A stretch of 64,000 bases of DNA from NCBI RefSeq assembly GCF_014205135.1, contig NZ_JACHMY010000001.1, forward strand, positions 7,440,001 to 7,504,000, given 5' to 3'. Under the pieces are notes generated by a model. That model saw nothing but the letters and a program-made list of their open reading frames with translations, had not been told where the DNA came from and did not search any database. This stretch comes from Kribbella italica (GTDB lineage Bacteria > Actinomycetota > Actinomycetes > Propionibacteriales > Kribbellaceae). This document shows, one piece after another, positions 24,788 to 33,289 of the stretch (the stretch's first letter is position 1; the number at the start of each line of letters is the position of its first letter). The position numbers were made by a program, and so were the translations under genes.

Positions 24788-24961
24788 TCACTCGCGGAAG
24801 GCGTCCTTGGCCTTCTCGCCGGCCTGCTTGAGATCGGCCTTGGTCTTCTCGGTCTGGCCCTCGGCCTGCAGGTCCTCGTTGTCCGTCGCGTCGCCGGTGC
24901 GCTCCTTCATCTTGCCCTTCGCGCTCTCGGCGGCGTTCTTCATCTTGTCTCCGATACCCAT
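24788..24961 (-). CDS. CsbD-family stress protein
   Basis: A 57-residue, highly charged protein: MGIGDKMKNAAESAKGKMKE, then a TDNEDLQAEGQTEKTKADLKQAGEKAKD repeat-like helical region. CsbD-like proteins are small, abundant, general-stress-controlled proteins of unknown mechanism. The ATG at 24961 follows GGAGAAC; the frame extends upstream but into the divergent topoisomerase promoter. A strong hairpin follows the stop. Confidence 0.88.
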   Translation of the reverse strand: MGIGDKMKNAAESAKGKMKERTGDATDNEDLQAEGQTEKTKADLKQAGEKAKDAFRE

Positions 24962-25055
24962 GCCGTTCTCCTCTGCCGATGGCGTTGCGTGGTCGAACGG
25001 CGCCCCGGTGCCCTGGCCGTCCGGGTTCATGCATGCGGTCCGGGTACCGACCGGT

Positions 25056-26069
25056 ATGCGGTTGCGGCGCGCGAACCCCGAGAAACCAGGCCTGTCCCGG
25101 AAGGGGCACGGCCGCGGCTTCAGCTACCACGACGAGCGGGGGACGAAGATCGCCGACCCGGACGTGGTCGAGCGGATCCGCACGCTGGCGATCCCGCCGG
25201 CCTGGCAGGACGTATGGATCTGCCCGTACCCGAACGGCCACATCCAGGCGACCGGGACCGACGAGGCCGGGCGGCGGCAGTACCTGTACCACGACGACTG
25301 GCGGACCTCCCAGGACGCCGACAAGCACGACCGCGTACGGCGGCTGGCGCGCAAGCTCCCGGCGTTCCGGGAGGCGGTCGACCAGGACCTCGGCGCCCGC
25401 GGGATCGGCCGGGACAAGGTGCTCGCGGTCGCCCTGCGGATGCTCGACTACGGCGTCTTCCGGACCGGCAACACCAAGTACGCCGAGGAGTACGGCAGCC
25501 GGGGCGCCGCGACGCTGCTGCGGGACGACGTCAAGGTCCAGCGCGGCAGGGTGGTGTTCGACTTCGTCGCCAAGGGCGGGATCGACCGGAAGCTGGAGCT
25601 CGAGGACGACCGGCTGGTGAGGGCGGTGCGGTCGCTCAAACGCGGCCGTCACGACAACGTACGGCTGCTGGTCTACCGCGACGGGTCGTCGTACCAGGAG
25701 ATCGACGCCGGCATGATCAACGAGCGCTTCCACGCGTTGGTCGGCGAGGACTACACGGTCAAGGATCTCCGGACCTGGACCGCGACCGTGCACGCAGCGG
25801 TGGATCTCGCGCAGGCTGACCCGCCGAGCACGAAGAAGGCGTTGAACGCTGCCGTGAAGGAGATGCTCGCGGAGGTCTCCGGCCACCTCGGCAACACACC
25901 GACGGTGGCTCGCGCGTCGTACGTCGATCCACGCGTGGTGGACCAGTACGAGCGCGGCCGCACCATCCCGGACACGATCGAGGATGTCGACGACCTCGAC
26001 GACCCCGAGACCCGGGCCGAGGTCGAACGCTCGGTCAGCAAACTCCTGGACCAGGACGCCCGCGAGTAG
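25056..26069 (+). CDS. Type IB DNA topoisomerase
   Basis: A 337-residue bacterial (poxvirus-like) topoisomerase IB. Core blocks are GFSYHDERGTKIADPDVVERI, WICPYPNGHIQATGTDEAGR, the catalytic Arg segment (YAEEYGSRGAATL), KDLRTWTAT and the C-terminal ARASYVDPRVVDQY, whose first Tyr is the likely nucleophile. It relaxes both positive and negative supercoils by nicking one strand. ATG codons exist at 25029 and 25056; MRLRRANPEKPG at 25056 matches the usual family start. It is divergent from the CsbD gene. Confidence 0.92.
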   Translation: MRLRRANPEKPGLSRKGHGRGFSYHDERGTKIADPDVVERIRTLAIPPAWQDVWICPYPNGHIQATGTDEAGRRQYLYHDDWRTSQDADKHDRVRRLARKLPAFREAVDQDLGARGIGRDKVLAVALRMLDYGVFRTGNTKYAEEYGSRGAATLLRDDVKVQRGRVVFDFVAKGGIDRKLELEDDRLVRAVRSLKRGRHDNVRLLVYRDGSSYQEIDAGMINERFHALVGEDYTVKDLRTWTATVHAAVDLAQADPPSTKKALNAAVKEMLAEVSGHLGNTPTVARASYVDPRVVDQYERGRTIPDTIEDVDDLDDPETRAEVERSVSKLLDQDARE

Positions 26070-26162
26070 CGCTTCCCGACTCTCCGCCCTCGGTGCCCCT
26101 CCGCCGGCCTGATTGACGTCGTACCGGTCGGGTACTGGGCGACCGGGTGAAAGGAGCGGACC

Positions 26163-26486
26163 GTGCCCGCTGGATCGAGCAAGAAGCGTGAGCGGCAGTA
26201 CGAGCACATCAAGGCCGGGCTGAAGAAGAGCGGCCGGAGCGAGGGCACCGCCGAGGAGATCGCGGCGCGGACGGTCAACAAGGAGCGTGCCCGCTCGGGC
26301 GAGGCCAAGCAGAAGAGCCGCAGCTCCACGCACGACATCTCGTCGGGCCGGCGGGGTGGGCTGCGGTCGCACAGCGGGTCCCAGGGCCGGACCAAGGACC
26401 AGCTCTACAACGAGGCCAAGCAGAAGAACATCAAGGGCCGCTCGAAGATGAGCAAGGCGGAGCTCGAGAAGGCGGTCGGACGGTAG
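26163..26486 (+). CDS. Small basic protein with Rho-N/SAP-like C-terminal motif
   Basis: A 107-residue Lys/Arg/Ser-rich protein beginning PAGSSKKRERQYEHIKAGLKKSG. The last ~30 residues (TKDQLYNEAKQKNIKGRSKM, then SKAELEKAV) look like the helix-extended-helix nucleic-acid-binding fold of the Rho N-terminal or SAP type. Similar proteins are often loosely named plasmid stabilisation proteins. GTG start with AAAGGAG upstream. Ten bases separate its stop from the phosphoketolase ATG, so they are likely co-transcribed, though the functional link is unclear. Confidence 0.78.
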   Translation: MPAGSSKKRERQYEHIKAGLKKSGRSEGTAEEIAARTVNKERARSGEAKQKSRSSTHDISSGRRGGLRSHSGSQGRTKDQLYNEAKQKNIKGRSKMSKAELEKAVGR

Positions 26487-26496
26487 AGGAGCGCGG

Positions 26497-28869
26497 ATGG
26501 AGCACGTCGACGTCACTGTGTTGAGCGACGAGGAGTTGCGGGGGCTCGATGCGTACTGGCGAGCTGCGAACTACCTGTCGGTCGGGCAGATCTACCTGCT
26601 CGACAACCCGTTGCTGACCGAGCCGTTGCGGCCCGAGCACATCAAGCCGCGGCTGCTCGGGCACTGGGGCACGACGCCCGGACTCAACCTGGTCTACACG
26701 CACCTCAACCGGGTGATCCGGCAGCGTGAGCGCGAGCTGATGTACGTGATCGGACCGGGGCACGGCGGCCCGGCGATCGTCGCGAACACCTGGCTCGAGG
26801 GCAGCTGGACGGCGACGTACCCGAACACCGGGCGGGACGCGGCCGGGATGGCCCGGCTGTTCAAGCAGTTCTCGTTCCCCGGCGGCATCCCGAGCCATGT
26901 CGCGCCCGAGGTGCCCGGGTCGATCAACGAGGGCGGCGAGCTGGGCTACTCGCTCAGTCACGCGTACGGCGCGGCCGCGGACAACCCGGAGCTGGTCGTT
27001 GCCTGTGTCATCGGTGACGGCGAGGCGGAAACCGGGCCGTTGGCAACTTCGTGGCACTCGAACAAGTTCGTCGACCCGCGGCGCGACGGCGCGGTGCTGC
27101 CGATCCTGCATCTCAACGGCTACAAGATCGCCAACCCGGCAGTGCTCGCCCGGATCGGGGACGAGGAGCTGAGCGCATTGCTGCGCGGGTACGGTCATGA
27201 GCCGTACCTGGTGGAGGGTTCGGACCCGGCGACCGTGCACCAGGCGCTCGCTGCGACGCTCGACCGTTGCCTGGACCGCATCGACGAGATCCAGCTCGAG
27301 GCGCGTTCCGCAGGCGAGGCGCCGACCCGGCCGGCCTGGCCGATGATCGTGCTGAGGACTCCGAAGGGCTGGACCGGCCCGCACACGGTCGACGGCGAGC
27401 CGGTCGAGGACACCTGGCGCGCTCACCAGGTCCCGCTGTCCGGCGTACGGACGAACGAGGATCACCTGCGCCAGTTGGAGGACTGGCTGAAGAGCTACCG
27501 GCCGGACGAGCTGTTCGATGCCGAGGGCAAGCCTGTCGCGTCGGTGCTGGAGCTGGCGCCGGCACCGGCGTTGCGGATGGGATCGAGCCCGCACGCGAAC
27601 GGCGGGCTGCTCACGCGTGATCTCGAGCTGCCGGATCCCGCGGAGTACGCCGTACCGGTGAAGGCTCCCGGGGAGGAGGACGGCGAGCCGACGAAGGTCT
27701 TCGGGCAGTACTTGCGGGACGCGTTCACGCTGAACGAGGAGCACCACAACCTCCGGTTGTTCGGCCCGGACGAGACCGAGTCGAACCGCCTGAGTGCCGT
27801 GTACGACGTGACCGGCAAAGCGTGGATGGGTGAGCAGCGGGACACCGACCAGCACCTCGCGGCGGACGGACGCGTGCTGGAGATGCTGAGCGAGCACACC
27901 TGTCAGGGCTGGCTGGAGGGGTACCTGCTGACCGGCCGGCACGGGCTGTTCTCGTCGTACGAGGCGTTCGTGCACATCGTCGACTCGATGGTGAACCAGC
28001 ACGCGAAGTGGCTGAAGACGATCAACCGGCTGGAGTGGCGGCGCAAGATCCCGTCGCTGAACTACCTGCTCACCTCGCACGTCTGGCGCCAGGACCACAA
28101 CGGCTTCTCGCACCAGGACCCCGGGTTCATCGACCACGTGATGAACAAGAAGGCCGAGGTCGTCCGGGTCTACCTGCCGCCGGACACGAACACGCTGCTG
28201 TCCACGATGGACCACTGCCTGCGGACGAAGAACTACGTCAACGTCGTTGTCGCGGGCAAGCAACCGCAGCCGAGCTGGCTGGACTGGGAGGCGGCCGCGC
28301 TGCACTGCGCGCGCGGGATCGGGGTCTGGGACTTCGCGTCCAACGACGACGGCGATCCGGACGTGGTGATGGCCTGCGCCGGCGACGTACCGACGCTGGA
28401 GACGCTCGCCGCCGTGGACCTGCTGCGTGAGCACCTGCCGGAGTTGAAGATCCGGGTCGTGAACGTGGTCGACCTGATGCGGCTGCAGGACGCGAGCGAG
28501 CACCCGCACGGGCTGCCCGGGCCGGAGTTCGACGCGCTGTTCACGACCGACAAACCGGTGATCTTCGCGTACCACGGCTATCCGTGGCTGATCCATCGGC
28601 TGACGTACCGGCGTACTGGGCACGAGAACCTGCACGTCCGCGGGTACGTCGAGGAGGGGACCACGACGACGCCGTTCGACATGGTTGTCCTCAACAACCT
28701 CGACCGGTACCACCTGGCGATGGACGTGATCGACCGCGTGCCGTCGTTGCGGACGCGGGCGGTGAAGGCGCGGCAGTACTTCGTCGACCAGCGCGTGCGG
28801 CACCGCGCGCACACCACGACGTACGGCGAGGATCTGCCGGAGGTGCGCGACTGGCGCTGGCGCGGATGA
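26497..28869 (+). CDS. xfp: Xylulose-5-phosphate/fructose-6-phosphate phosphoketolase
   Basis: A 790-residue thiamine-diphosphate enzyme of full family length. Visible blocks: LLDNPLLTEPLRPEHIKPRL, GPGHGGPAIVANTWLEGSW, SFPGGIPSHVAPEVPGSINEGGELGYSL, the ThDP motif GDGEAETGPLATSWHSNKF, LTSHVWRQDHNGFSHQDPGF and LRVRYxxV-like ends. It splits xylulose-5-P or fructose-6-P with phosphate to acetyl-phosphate plus triose or erythrose phosphate, supplying acetyl units from the pentose phosphate pathway. No acetate kinase is adjacent. AGGAG precedes the ATG by 7 bases. Confidence 0.96.
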   Translation: MEHVDVTVLSDEELRGLDAYWRAANYLSVGQIYLLDNPLLTEPLRPEHIKPRLLGHWGTTPGLNLVYTHLNRVIRQRERELMYVIGPGHGGPAIVANTWLEGSWTATYPNTGRDAAGMARLFKQFSFPGGIPSHVAPEVPGSINEGGELGYSLSHAYGAAADNPELVVACVIGDGEAETGPLATSWHSNKFVDPRRDGAVLPILHLNGYKIANPAVLARIGDEELSALLRGYGHEPYLVEGSDPATVHQALAATLDRCLDRIDEIQLEARSAGEAPTRPAWPMIVLRTPKGWTGPHTVDGEPVEDTWRAHQVPLSGVRTNEDHLRQLEDWLKSYRPDELFDAEGKPVASVLELAPAPALRMGSSPHANGGLLTRDLELPDPAEYAVPVKAPGEEDGEPTKVFGQYLRDAFTLNEEHHNLRLFGPDETESNRLSAVYDVTGKAWMGEQRDTDQHLAADGRVLEMLSEHTCQGWLEGYLLTGRHGLFSSYEAFVHIVDSMVNQHAKWLKTINRLEWRRKIPSLNYLLTSHVWRQDHNGFSHQDPGFIDHVMNKKAEVVRVYLPPDTNTLLSTMDHCLRTKNYVNVVVAGKQPQPSWLDWEAAALHCARGIGVWDFASNDDGDPDVVMACAGDVPTLETLAAVDLLREHLPELKIRVVNVVDLMRLQDASEHPHGLPGPEFDALFTTDKPVIFAYHGYPWLIHRLTYRRTGHENLHVRGYVEEGTTTTPFDMVVLNNLDRYHLAMDVIDRVPSLRTRAVKARQYFVDQRVRHRAHTTTYGEDLPEVRDWRWRG

Positions 28870-28929
28870 GGGTTTTCTAATCCTGGAATGCTGGCCGAGC
28901 GGCCGGTGATCGATGCAAGATGAGCGGCT

Positions 28930-29619
28930 ATGTCCGTAACGATCCCTGGTCGGCTGGCTCCGGCGGCACTCAGTCCGACGCAACTCGTGGTCGGGCTGCT
29001 CGTCTGCACGGACCTGGTGATGCTCGTGCTGCACCTGGCGCACCGCAGCGTGCAGGTCGGGCTGCGGGTGCCGGTGGTGAAGTCGGCGGCGTTCAACATC
29101 TCCAGCGATCACGGCATCGCGGAGAGCTTCGGGTACGTGCAGCTGTTCTGGGCGGTGCTGCTGCTGACCTGGCTCGGATTGTTCGGGCGGCGGCGGTCTT
29201 ACCTGCCGTGGGCGTTGCTGTTCGGCTACCTGCTGGTCGACGACTTCTTCGGGCTCCACGAAGCAGCCGGTACAGCGCTGGTGAAGGCTGCTGGTTTCGC
29301 GCCTGAGCAACTGGTGTTCGCGGGGGTGCGGCTGCAGGATGTCGGCGAACTGGGGTTTGCGCTGGCGGTCGGGTTGATGTTGCTGGCCTTGCTGGTGTGG
29401 GGCTATCTGCGGGGGACCGCGCGCACGCGCTCGACGTACCGGCGGTTGCTGGGGTTGAGCCTGGTGCTGGCGGTCTTCGGGATGCTGGTGGACGGGCTGG
29501 CGACCGGCGCGGGGGACAGCGGGTTGCAGTTGCTGCATCTGCTGGAGGACGGCGGCGAGCTGCTGGCGATGACCGCCGTACTCGCGTACGTCGTCAGCCT
29601 TGTGGCTGCGGAGCGCTGA
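28930..29619 (+). CDS. Six-helix membrane protein with acidic/His motifs, function unknown
   Basis: A 229-residue integral membrane protein with about six hydrophobic segments. Two polar clusters sit at membrane edges: DDFFGLHE (residues ~100-107) and LHLLEDGGELLAMT (~203-216). Conserved Asp/Glu/His in such places could bind metal, as in membrane hydrolases, but I do not recognise the family. The last 26 bp overlap the 3' end of the convergent sigma-factor gene. Confidence 0.7.
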   Translation: MSVTIPGRLAPAALSPTQLVVGLLVCTDLVMLVLHLAHRSVQVGLRVPVVKSAAFNISSDHGIAESFGYVQLFWAVLLLTWLGLFGRRRSYLPWALLFGYLLVDDFFGLHEAAGTALVKAAGFAPEQLVFAGVRLQDVGELGFALAVGLMLLALLVWGYLRGTARTRSTYRRLLGLSLVLAVFGMLVDGLATGAGDSGLQLLHLLEDGGELLAMTAVLAYVVSLVAAER

Positions 29620-30442
29620 GGTCTGCGCGCAGGCGTTCGAGGATGCCGCGGAGCAGGCGGGAGACCTGCATCTGGCTGACACCCAGCTCGTTGCCGATCT
29701 CCTCCTGGGTGAGGCCGTTGCAGAAGCGCAGCTCGAGGATGCGGCGGTCGCGGTCGTCGAGGTCGGAGACGGCCGGCGTCAGGGTGTGCACGTTCTCGAC
29801 CAGCTCGTAGCCGTCCTCGGCGTCGGCGACGGTCTCCATCAGCGTGGCGCCGCCCTCGAGCGAACCGGGCGCGTCGAGGGACAGCGTGCTGAAGCAGCCG
29901 CGGACCGACGTCGCCTCGGCGACCTGGTCGGGAGCGGTCCCGAGCGCCTCGGCGGTCTCCCGGTCCGAGGGCAGATGACCGAGCTTCTGGGTCAGCTCCG
30001 GCTCGGCGGCCGCGATCGTGCCTTGCATCTCCTGCACGCGGCGCGGCGGCCGGACCGCCCACGCGCAGTCGCGGAAGTAGCGCTTCAGCTCGCCGCGAAT
30101 CGTCGGTACGGCGTACGCGAGGAAGCTGCTGGACTCGTCGACGCGGTACCCGTTGGCGGCCTTGACCAGGCCGAGGCACGCGACCTGCTCGAGATCGTCC
30201 GCGTCGACGCCCTTGCGGCGGTACCGCGAGGCGATCGAGCGGGCGATCGGGGCGTTCAGGATGACCACCTGGTCGAGCAGAGCCTGACGCTCCGCCTCGG
30301 GCAGACCGTTGGCCTGCTCGAGCAGTTCCTGGGATTGATCGGCGATCTGCTGCTTGCTGACCGGCTGCTGGGCGTGGGGCTTGACAGGTGCGATCGTCAC
30401 GGGAGAAACCTCGTCGTGTCGTCCTGCGGGAGGCGGCGTCAT
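29594..30442 (-). CDS. SigB/SigF-type alternative RNA polymerase sigma factor
   Basis: A 282-residue sigma-70-family protein. Region 2 is VDADDLEQVACLGLVKAANG and FLAYAVPTIRGELKRYFRD, region 3 starts at RPPRRVQEMQG, and region 4 carries the LTQEEIGNELGVSQMQVSRL helix-turn-helix. This is the SigB/SigF/SigG group for general stress and sporulation-like responses. No anti-sigma factor or antagonist is next to it, which is unusual for the group but frequent for its actinobacterial paralogues. Start is ATG at 30442; GTG at 30400, with GAGG 8 bases upstream, is a real alternative. Confidence 0.92.
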   Translation of the reverse strand: MTPPPAGRHDEVSPVTIAPVKPHAQQPVSKQQIADQSQELLEQANGLPEAERQALLDQVVILNAPIARSIASRYRRKGVDADDLEQVACLGLVKAANGYRVDESSSFLAYAVPTIRGELKRYFRDCAWAVRPPRRVQEMQGTIAAAEPELTQKLGHLPSDRETAEALGTAPDQVAEATSVRGCFSTLSLDAPGSLEGGATLMETVADAEDGYELVENVHTLTPAVSDLDDRDRRILELRFCNGLTQEEIGNELGVSQMQVSRLLRGILERLRADLSAPQPQG

Positions 30443-30690
30443 GGCTGAGCCACTTCCCTTCCACCAGACCAAACCAGCGTGCCGCACGCAACCCCGCCCT
30501 TGTTACAGCTGTTTGAAACCTCGCGGGAACGGGCTTACCACCCGGCGGACTGTGAACGACCTCACTGACGGCGTACGCCGGGAGTTTGTCCGCGGTGCCG
30601 GCGGGCACTGGAGGTGTGGCGGGCAACCGCTGCAGAGAAGCACGGGGTACAGCTGCCGGGCGCTAGTCCGGCGTCGAGAAAGGAACGACC

Positions 30691-30834
30691 ATGACCTTGG
30701 TGCTCTTGATCATCGCGGCGATTCTCGTCATCTCCGGAATCGTCTCGCTCGTCCGCGGTCAACTGCTGATGGGCATCGCCCTGATCGTCATCGGGCTGCT
30801 GGTCGGCCCGGGTGGCGTCAGCATCTTCACCTGA
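30691..30834 (+). CDS. GPGG-motif small membrane protein
   Basis: A 47-residue protein too short for routine calling: MTLVLLIIAAILVISGIVSL, a VRGQ turn, then a second hydrophobic stretch ending LLVGPGGVSIFT. Two membrane helices joined by a short loop and a GPGG end are the hallmarks of a small actinobacterial membrane protein type. AAAGGAAC is 5 bases before the ATG. It stands alone; about 160 bp upstream a GTTT-N16-GGGCTT sequence (30511-30536) weakly resembles a SigB/SigF promoter. Confidence 0.8.
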   Translation: MTLVLLIIAAILVISGIVSLVRGQLLMGIALIVIGLLVGPGGVSIFT

Positions 30835-30906
30835 TCTTGGGGAACGCCTGATCGTCCGAGGCGTCGGGAGGGCCGCAGCCGACTGGGGTGCGGCCCTCTC
30901 GCCTGG

Positions 30907-31398
30907 TCAGGCCGGGCGGCGGAAGACCCGGCGTGCGGTGTCCATCCGCAGGTCCTCGAGGTCCTTGATCTGCTGCTCGGAGTCCGCGATCAGCGCGTCC
31001 AGCTCGGCGACGTCGAACAGCGGCTCCTCGTCGGCCAGCGCGCGCAGCACCCGCCAGCCGGCGCCTTTGCCCTCGACCGCGATCCGGAGCATCTCCAGCT
31101 CCAGTACGTCGCTCAGCGGCGAGCGTCGGACCAGCTCGCCGTTCGGCTTGAAGCGGCCGAGTTTCTCCGCGACCCAGGCGCCGGCGTTCTTCACCGGGTC
31201 CGGCTTCGCGTCGACGAACGCCAGGTACTTGGCCAGGACGGTCCGCTCGTGCTCGACCTTCTCCGCCATCGCGGTGAGCGCGGTCCGTACGACGGCGTCG
31301 GTCTGCTGGTCGGCCGCGCGGCGGAACAGCTCGATCCCGGCCGACGACCCGGCGTAGTGGTCCTGCAGGTAGGTCCCGAGGCGTGCCTGGTCGATCAT
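30907..31398 (-). CDS. Helical, ferritin-like hypothetical protein
   Basis: A 163-residue soluble, all-helical protein: MIDQARLGTYLQDHYAGSSA, AADQQTDAVVRTALTAMAEKVEHERTVLAKYLAFVDAKP, and a C-terminal helix pair ending LEDLRMDTARRVFRRPA. The helix lengths and spaced HYAG...EHER pattern recall four-helix ferritin-like or DUF892-like bundles, but the iron ligands are incomplete. Function unknown. Confidence 0.7.
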   Translation of the reverse strand: MIDQARLGTYLQDHYAGSSAGIELFRRAADQQTDAVVRTALTAMAEKVEHERTVLAKYLAFVDAKPDPVKNAGAWVAEKLGRFKPNGELVRRSPLSDVLELEMLRIAVEGKGAGWRVLRALADEEPLFDVAELDALIADSEQQIKDLEDLRMDTARRVFRRPA

Positions 31399-31519
31399 CG
31401 GCTCTCCTGGCTCGTCTCTGCCTGGTCGCTGGACGGGTACCCATTCTGCCCGGCTCGAATCGCTGACAGGCGGTGGCAGGTTTTACCGGTTGACTGGGGG
31501 CTCGACCGAAGGAGAACCG

Positions 31520-32215
31520 ATGGAGTGTTGTGCCGTGCTGGACCTGCGCCAGTACACGTTGTTCCCGGGGCGCCGGGACGAGCTGATCGAGCTGTTCGAC
31601 CGCGAGTTCGTCGAGGGCCAGGAGGAGTACGGGTCGCACGTCGCCGGGCAGTTCCGCGACCTGGACGACGACGACCGGTTCGTGTGGCTGCGCGGGTTCG
31701 CGAGCCTCGAGGCGCGGGCGGAGGCGCTGAACGGGTTCTACTACGGGCCGATCTGGAAGGCGCACGCGGCGGCGGCGAACGCGACGATGCAGGACTCGGA
31801 CAACGCGCTGCTGCTGCGACCGGTCGTCCTCGGGGAGGACTGGCCGGCTCTCGGCACACCTCGCGGTTCTGCCGAATCCACTGCGGTGGTTGCCGGCGCG
31901 GTCTACCACCGGCCGTCGGTCGACGACGGGTTCGTCGAGTTCTTCACCTCGGAGGTCGCCCCTCTCCTACCTCCACTGGCCGCGGTGCTCGAGACGCTGC
32001 CGGCCGAGAACAACTTCCCGGCGCTGCCCCTGCGCGAAGAGACGGTGCTGGTCTGGCTGGCGCGGTTCGACGACGATGCGGCCTGGCAGGGACAGCAGCA
32101 GCGACTCGCGGAGTCGGCTCGCTGGAAGGAGTTGAGCGCGGAACTGGACCGTCGCTGCGTGGCTCCCGCGCAGGAACTGCGGCTGCGGCCGACCTCGCGA
32201 TCGCAGCTCGGATAA
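31520..32215 (+). CDS. NIPSNAP-family protein
   Basis: A 231-residue protein with two tandem ferredoxin-like alpha-beta domains. The first has the NIPSNAP signature (LDLRQYTLFPGRRDELIELFDREF, FVWLRGFASLEARAEALNGFY). The second keeps only the fold-level pattern (VYHRPSVDDGFVEFF, VLVWLARFDDDAAWQ). Family function is unclear; related dimeric alpha-beta barrels bind small aromatic molecules or haem. ATG at 31520 has AAGGAG 6 bases upstream; the open frame extends 10 codons further. Confidence 0.85.
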   Translation: MECCAVLDLRQYTLFPGRRDELIELFDREFVEGQEEYGSHVAGQFRDLDDDDRFVWLRGFASLEARAEALNGFYYGPIWKAHAAAANATMQDSDNALLLRPVVLGEDWPALGTPRGSAESTAVVAGAVYHRPSVDDGFVEFFTSEVAPLLPPLAAVLETLPAENNFPALPLREETVLVWLARFDDDAAWQGQQQRLAESARWKELSAELDRRCVAPAQELRLRPTSRSQLG

Positions 32216-32365
32216 ATCAGTTGCGCCGCTCTACCGGGCTCGGCATCCTGGTCGGGCGTGTGCGGCGACAATCGCTGCCTGGACCTGAGGAGGGCTGACG
32301 GATGGCCATCACTGTGCTGCGGCATGCCCGCGTCAGCCTCACTTCTCACTCCAGGAGCATCTCCG

Positions 32366-33289
32366 TTGTCTTCCGACGTTTTTCGCACCGAGCACGAACT
32401 CTCTGACCTTCCCTGGACCGACCTGCCCGAGCAGCGGTCCGCCGTCGCCGAGCCGCTGGACGAGACCTTCGTCTTCCAGTTCGCCGAGGTCGACGAACGC
32501 CTGGGCCCGGACCAGCGCTGGACCACCTGGCTCGACGTCGAACGCGGCTGCCGTGGCCCGGAACCGCGCCCCGACTGGGTCGTGACCGAGCAGGCCGCGA
32601 TCGACACCGAGCTGGGCATTCTCAAGACCGGCAAGGAAGCCGACGTCTTCCTGCTCGAACGCGCCGTCGACGCCATCGGCGACAGCCCGGCCCGCTCGTC
32701 GCTGCTCGCGGCGAAGCGGTACCGGACCGAGGAGCACCGGTCCTTCCACCGCAGTACGGCGTACGTCGAAGGCCGCCGGACGCGGAACAGCCGGGACAGC
32801 CGCGCGATGGCGAAGAAGTCGTCGCACGGCCGCAGCGTCGCGGCCGGGCAGTGGGCCTACGCCGAGTGGGACGCGCTCAACCGGCTGTGGACGGCCGGCG
32901 TACCGGTCCCGTACCCGGTGCAGGTCGACGGCACCGAGCTGCTGATGGAGTTCATCGACGACGGCGACGGCGGGGCCGCGCCCCGGCTCGCGCAGGTCCG
33001 GCCGTCGAAGGACGTGCTCGAGCTGTACTTCGAGCAGCTCCGCGGCGGCATGCGGGAGCTGGCCCGGGCCGGGCTCGCGCACGGCGACCTGTCGCCGTAC
33101 AACGTGCTGGCCCAGCCCGAGCGCATCGTGATGATCGACCTGCCGCAGGTGCTCGACATCGTCGGCAACCCGAAGGGGATGGAGTTCCTGCTCCGGGACT
33201 GCCACAACATGGCGACCTGGTTCACCAACCGCGGGCTGGAGATCGACGAGCAGGAGCTGTTCGCGGATCTGCTGTCGATGGTGTTCTAG
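32366..33289 (+). CDS. RIO-type serine/threonine protein kinase
   Basis: A 307-residue RIO1-like kinase. The ATP-binding loop is LKTGKEADVFL with the Lys in LLAAKRYR, the catalytic loop is AHGDLSPYNVL (catalytic Asp, metal Asn) and the metal-binding RIO Asp is in MIDLPQVLD. The basic RTRNSRDSRAMAKKSSHGRS region between beta-strands matches the RIO flexible loop. Bacterial RIO proteins have unknown substrates. TTG at 32366 is proposed as start because AGGAG lies 8 bases upstream; ATG at 32324 would add 14 residues without a good ribosome site. Confidence 0.9.
   Translation: MSSDVFRTEHELSDLPWTDLPEQRSAVAEPLDETFVFQFAEVDERLGPDQRWTTWLDVERGCRGPEPRPDWVVTEQAAIDTELGILKTGKEADVFLLERAVDAIGDSPARSSLLAAKRYRTEEHRSFHRSTAYVEGRRTRNSRDSRAMAKKSSHGRSVAAGQWAYAEWDALNRLWTAGVPVPYPVQVDGTELLMEFIDDGDGGAAPRLAQVRPSKDVLELYFEQLRGGMRELARAGLAHGDLSPYNVLAQPERIVMIDLPQVLDIVGNPKGMEFLLRDCHNMATWFTNRGLEIDEQELFADLLSMVF

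Noticed and set aside
23706..25055. A fused upstream domain for topoisomerase IB
   Set aside because: The frame is open for about 440 codons before the topoisomerase, but it lies antisense to the coiled-coil and CsbD genes and has no domain. The family start MRLRR is at 25056.
26431..29682. A very long open frame antisense to the phosphoketolase gene (over 1000 codons)
   Set aside because: The opposite strand carries a full-length, motif-complete phosphoketolase. The antisense product is rich in Arg, His, Gln, Val and Pro with no domain, as expected of the shadow frame in high-GC DNA.
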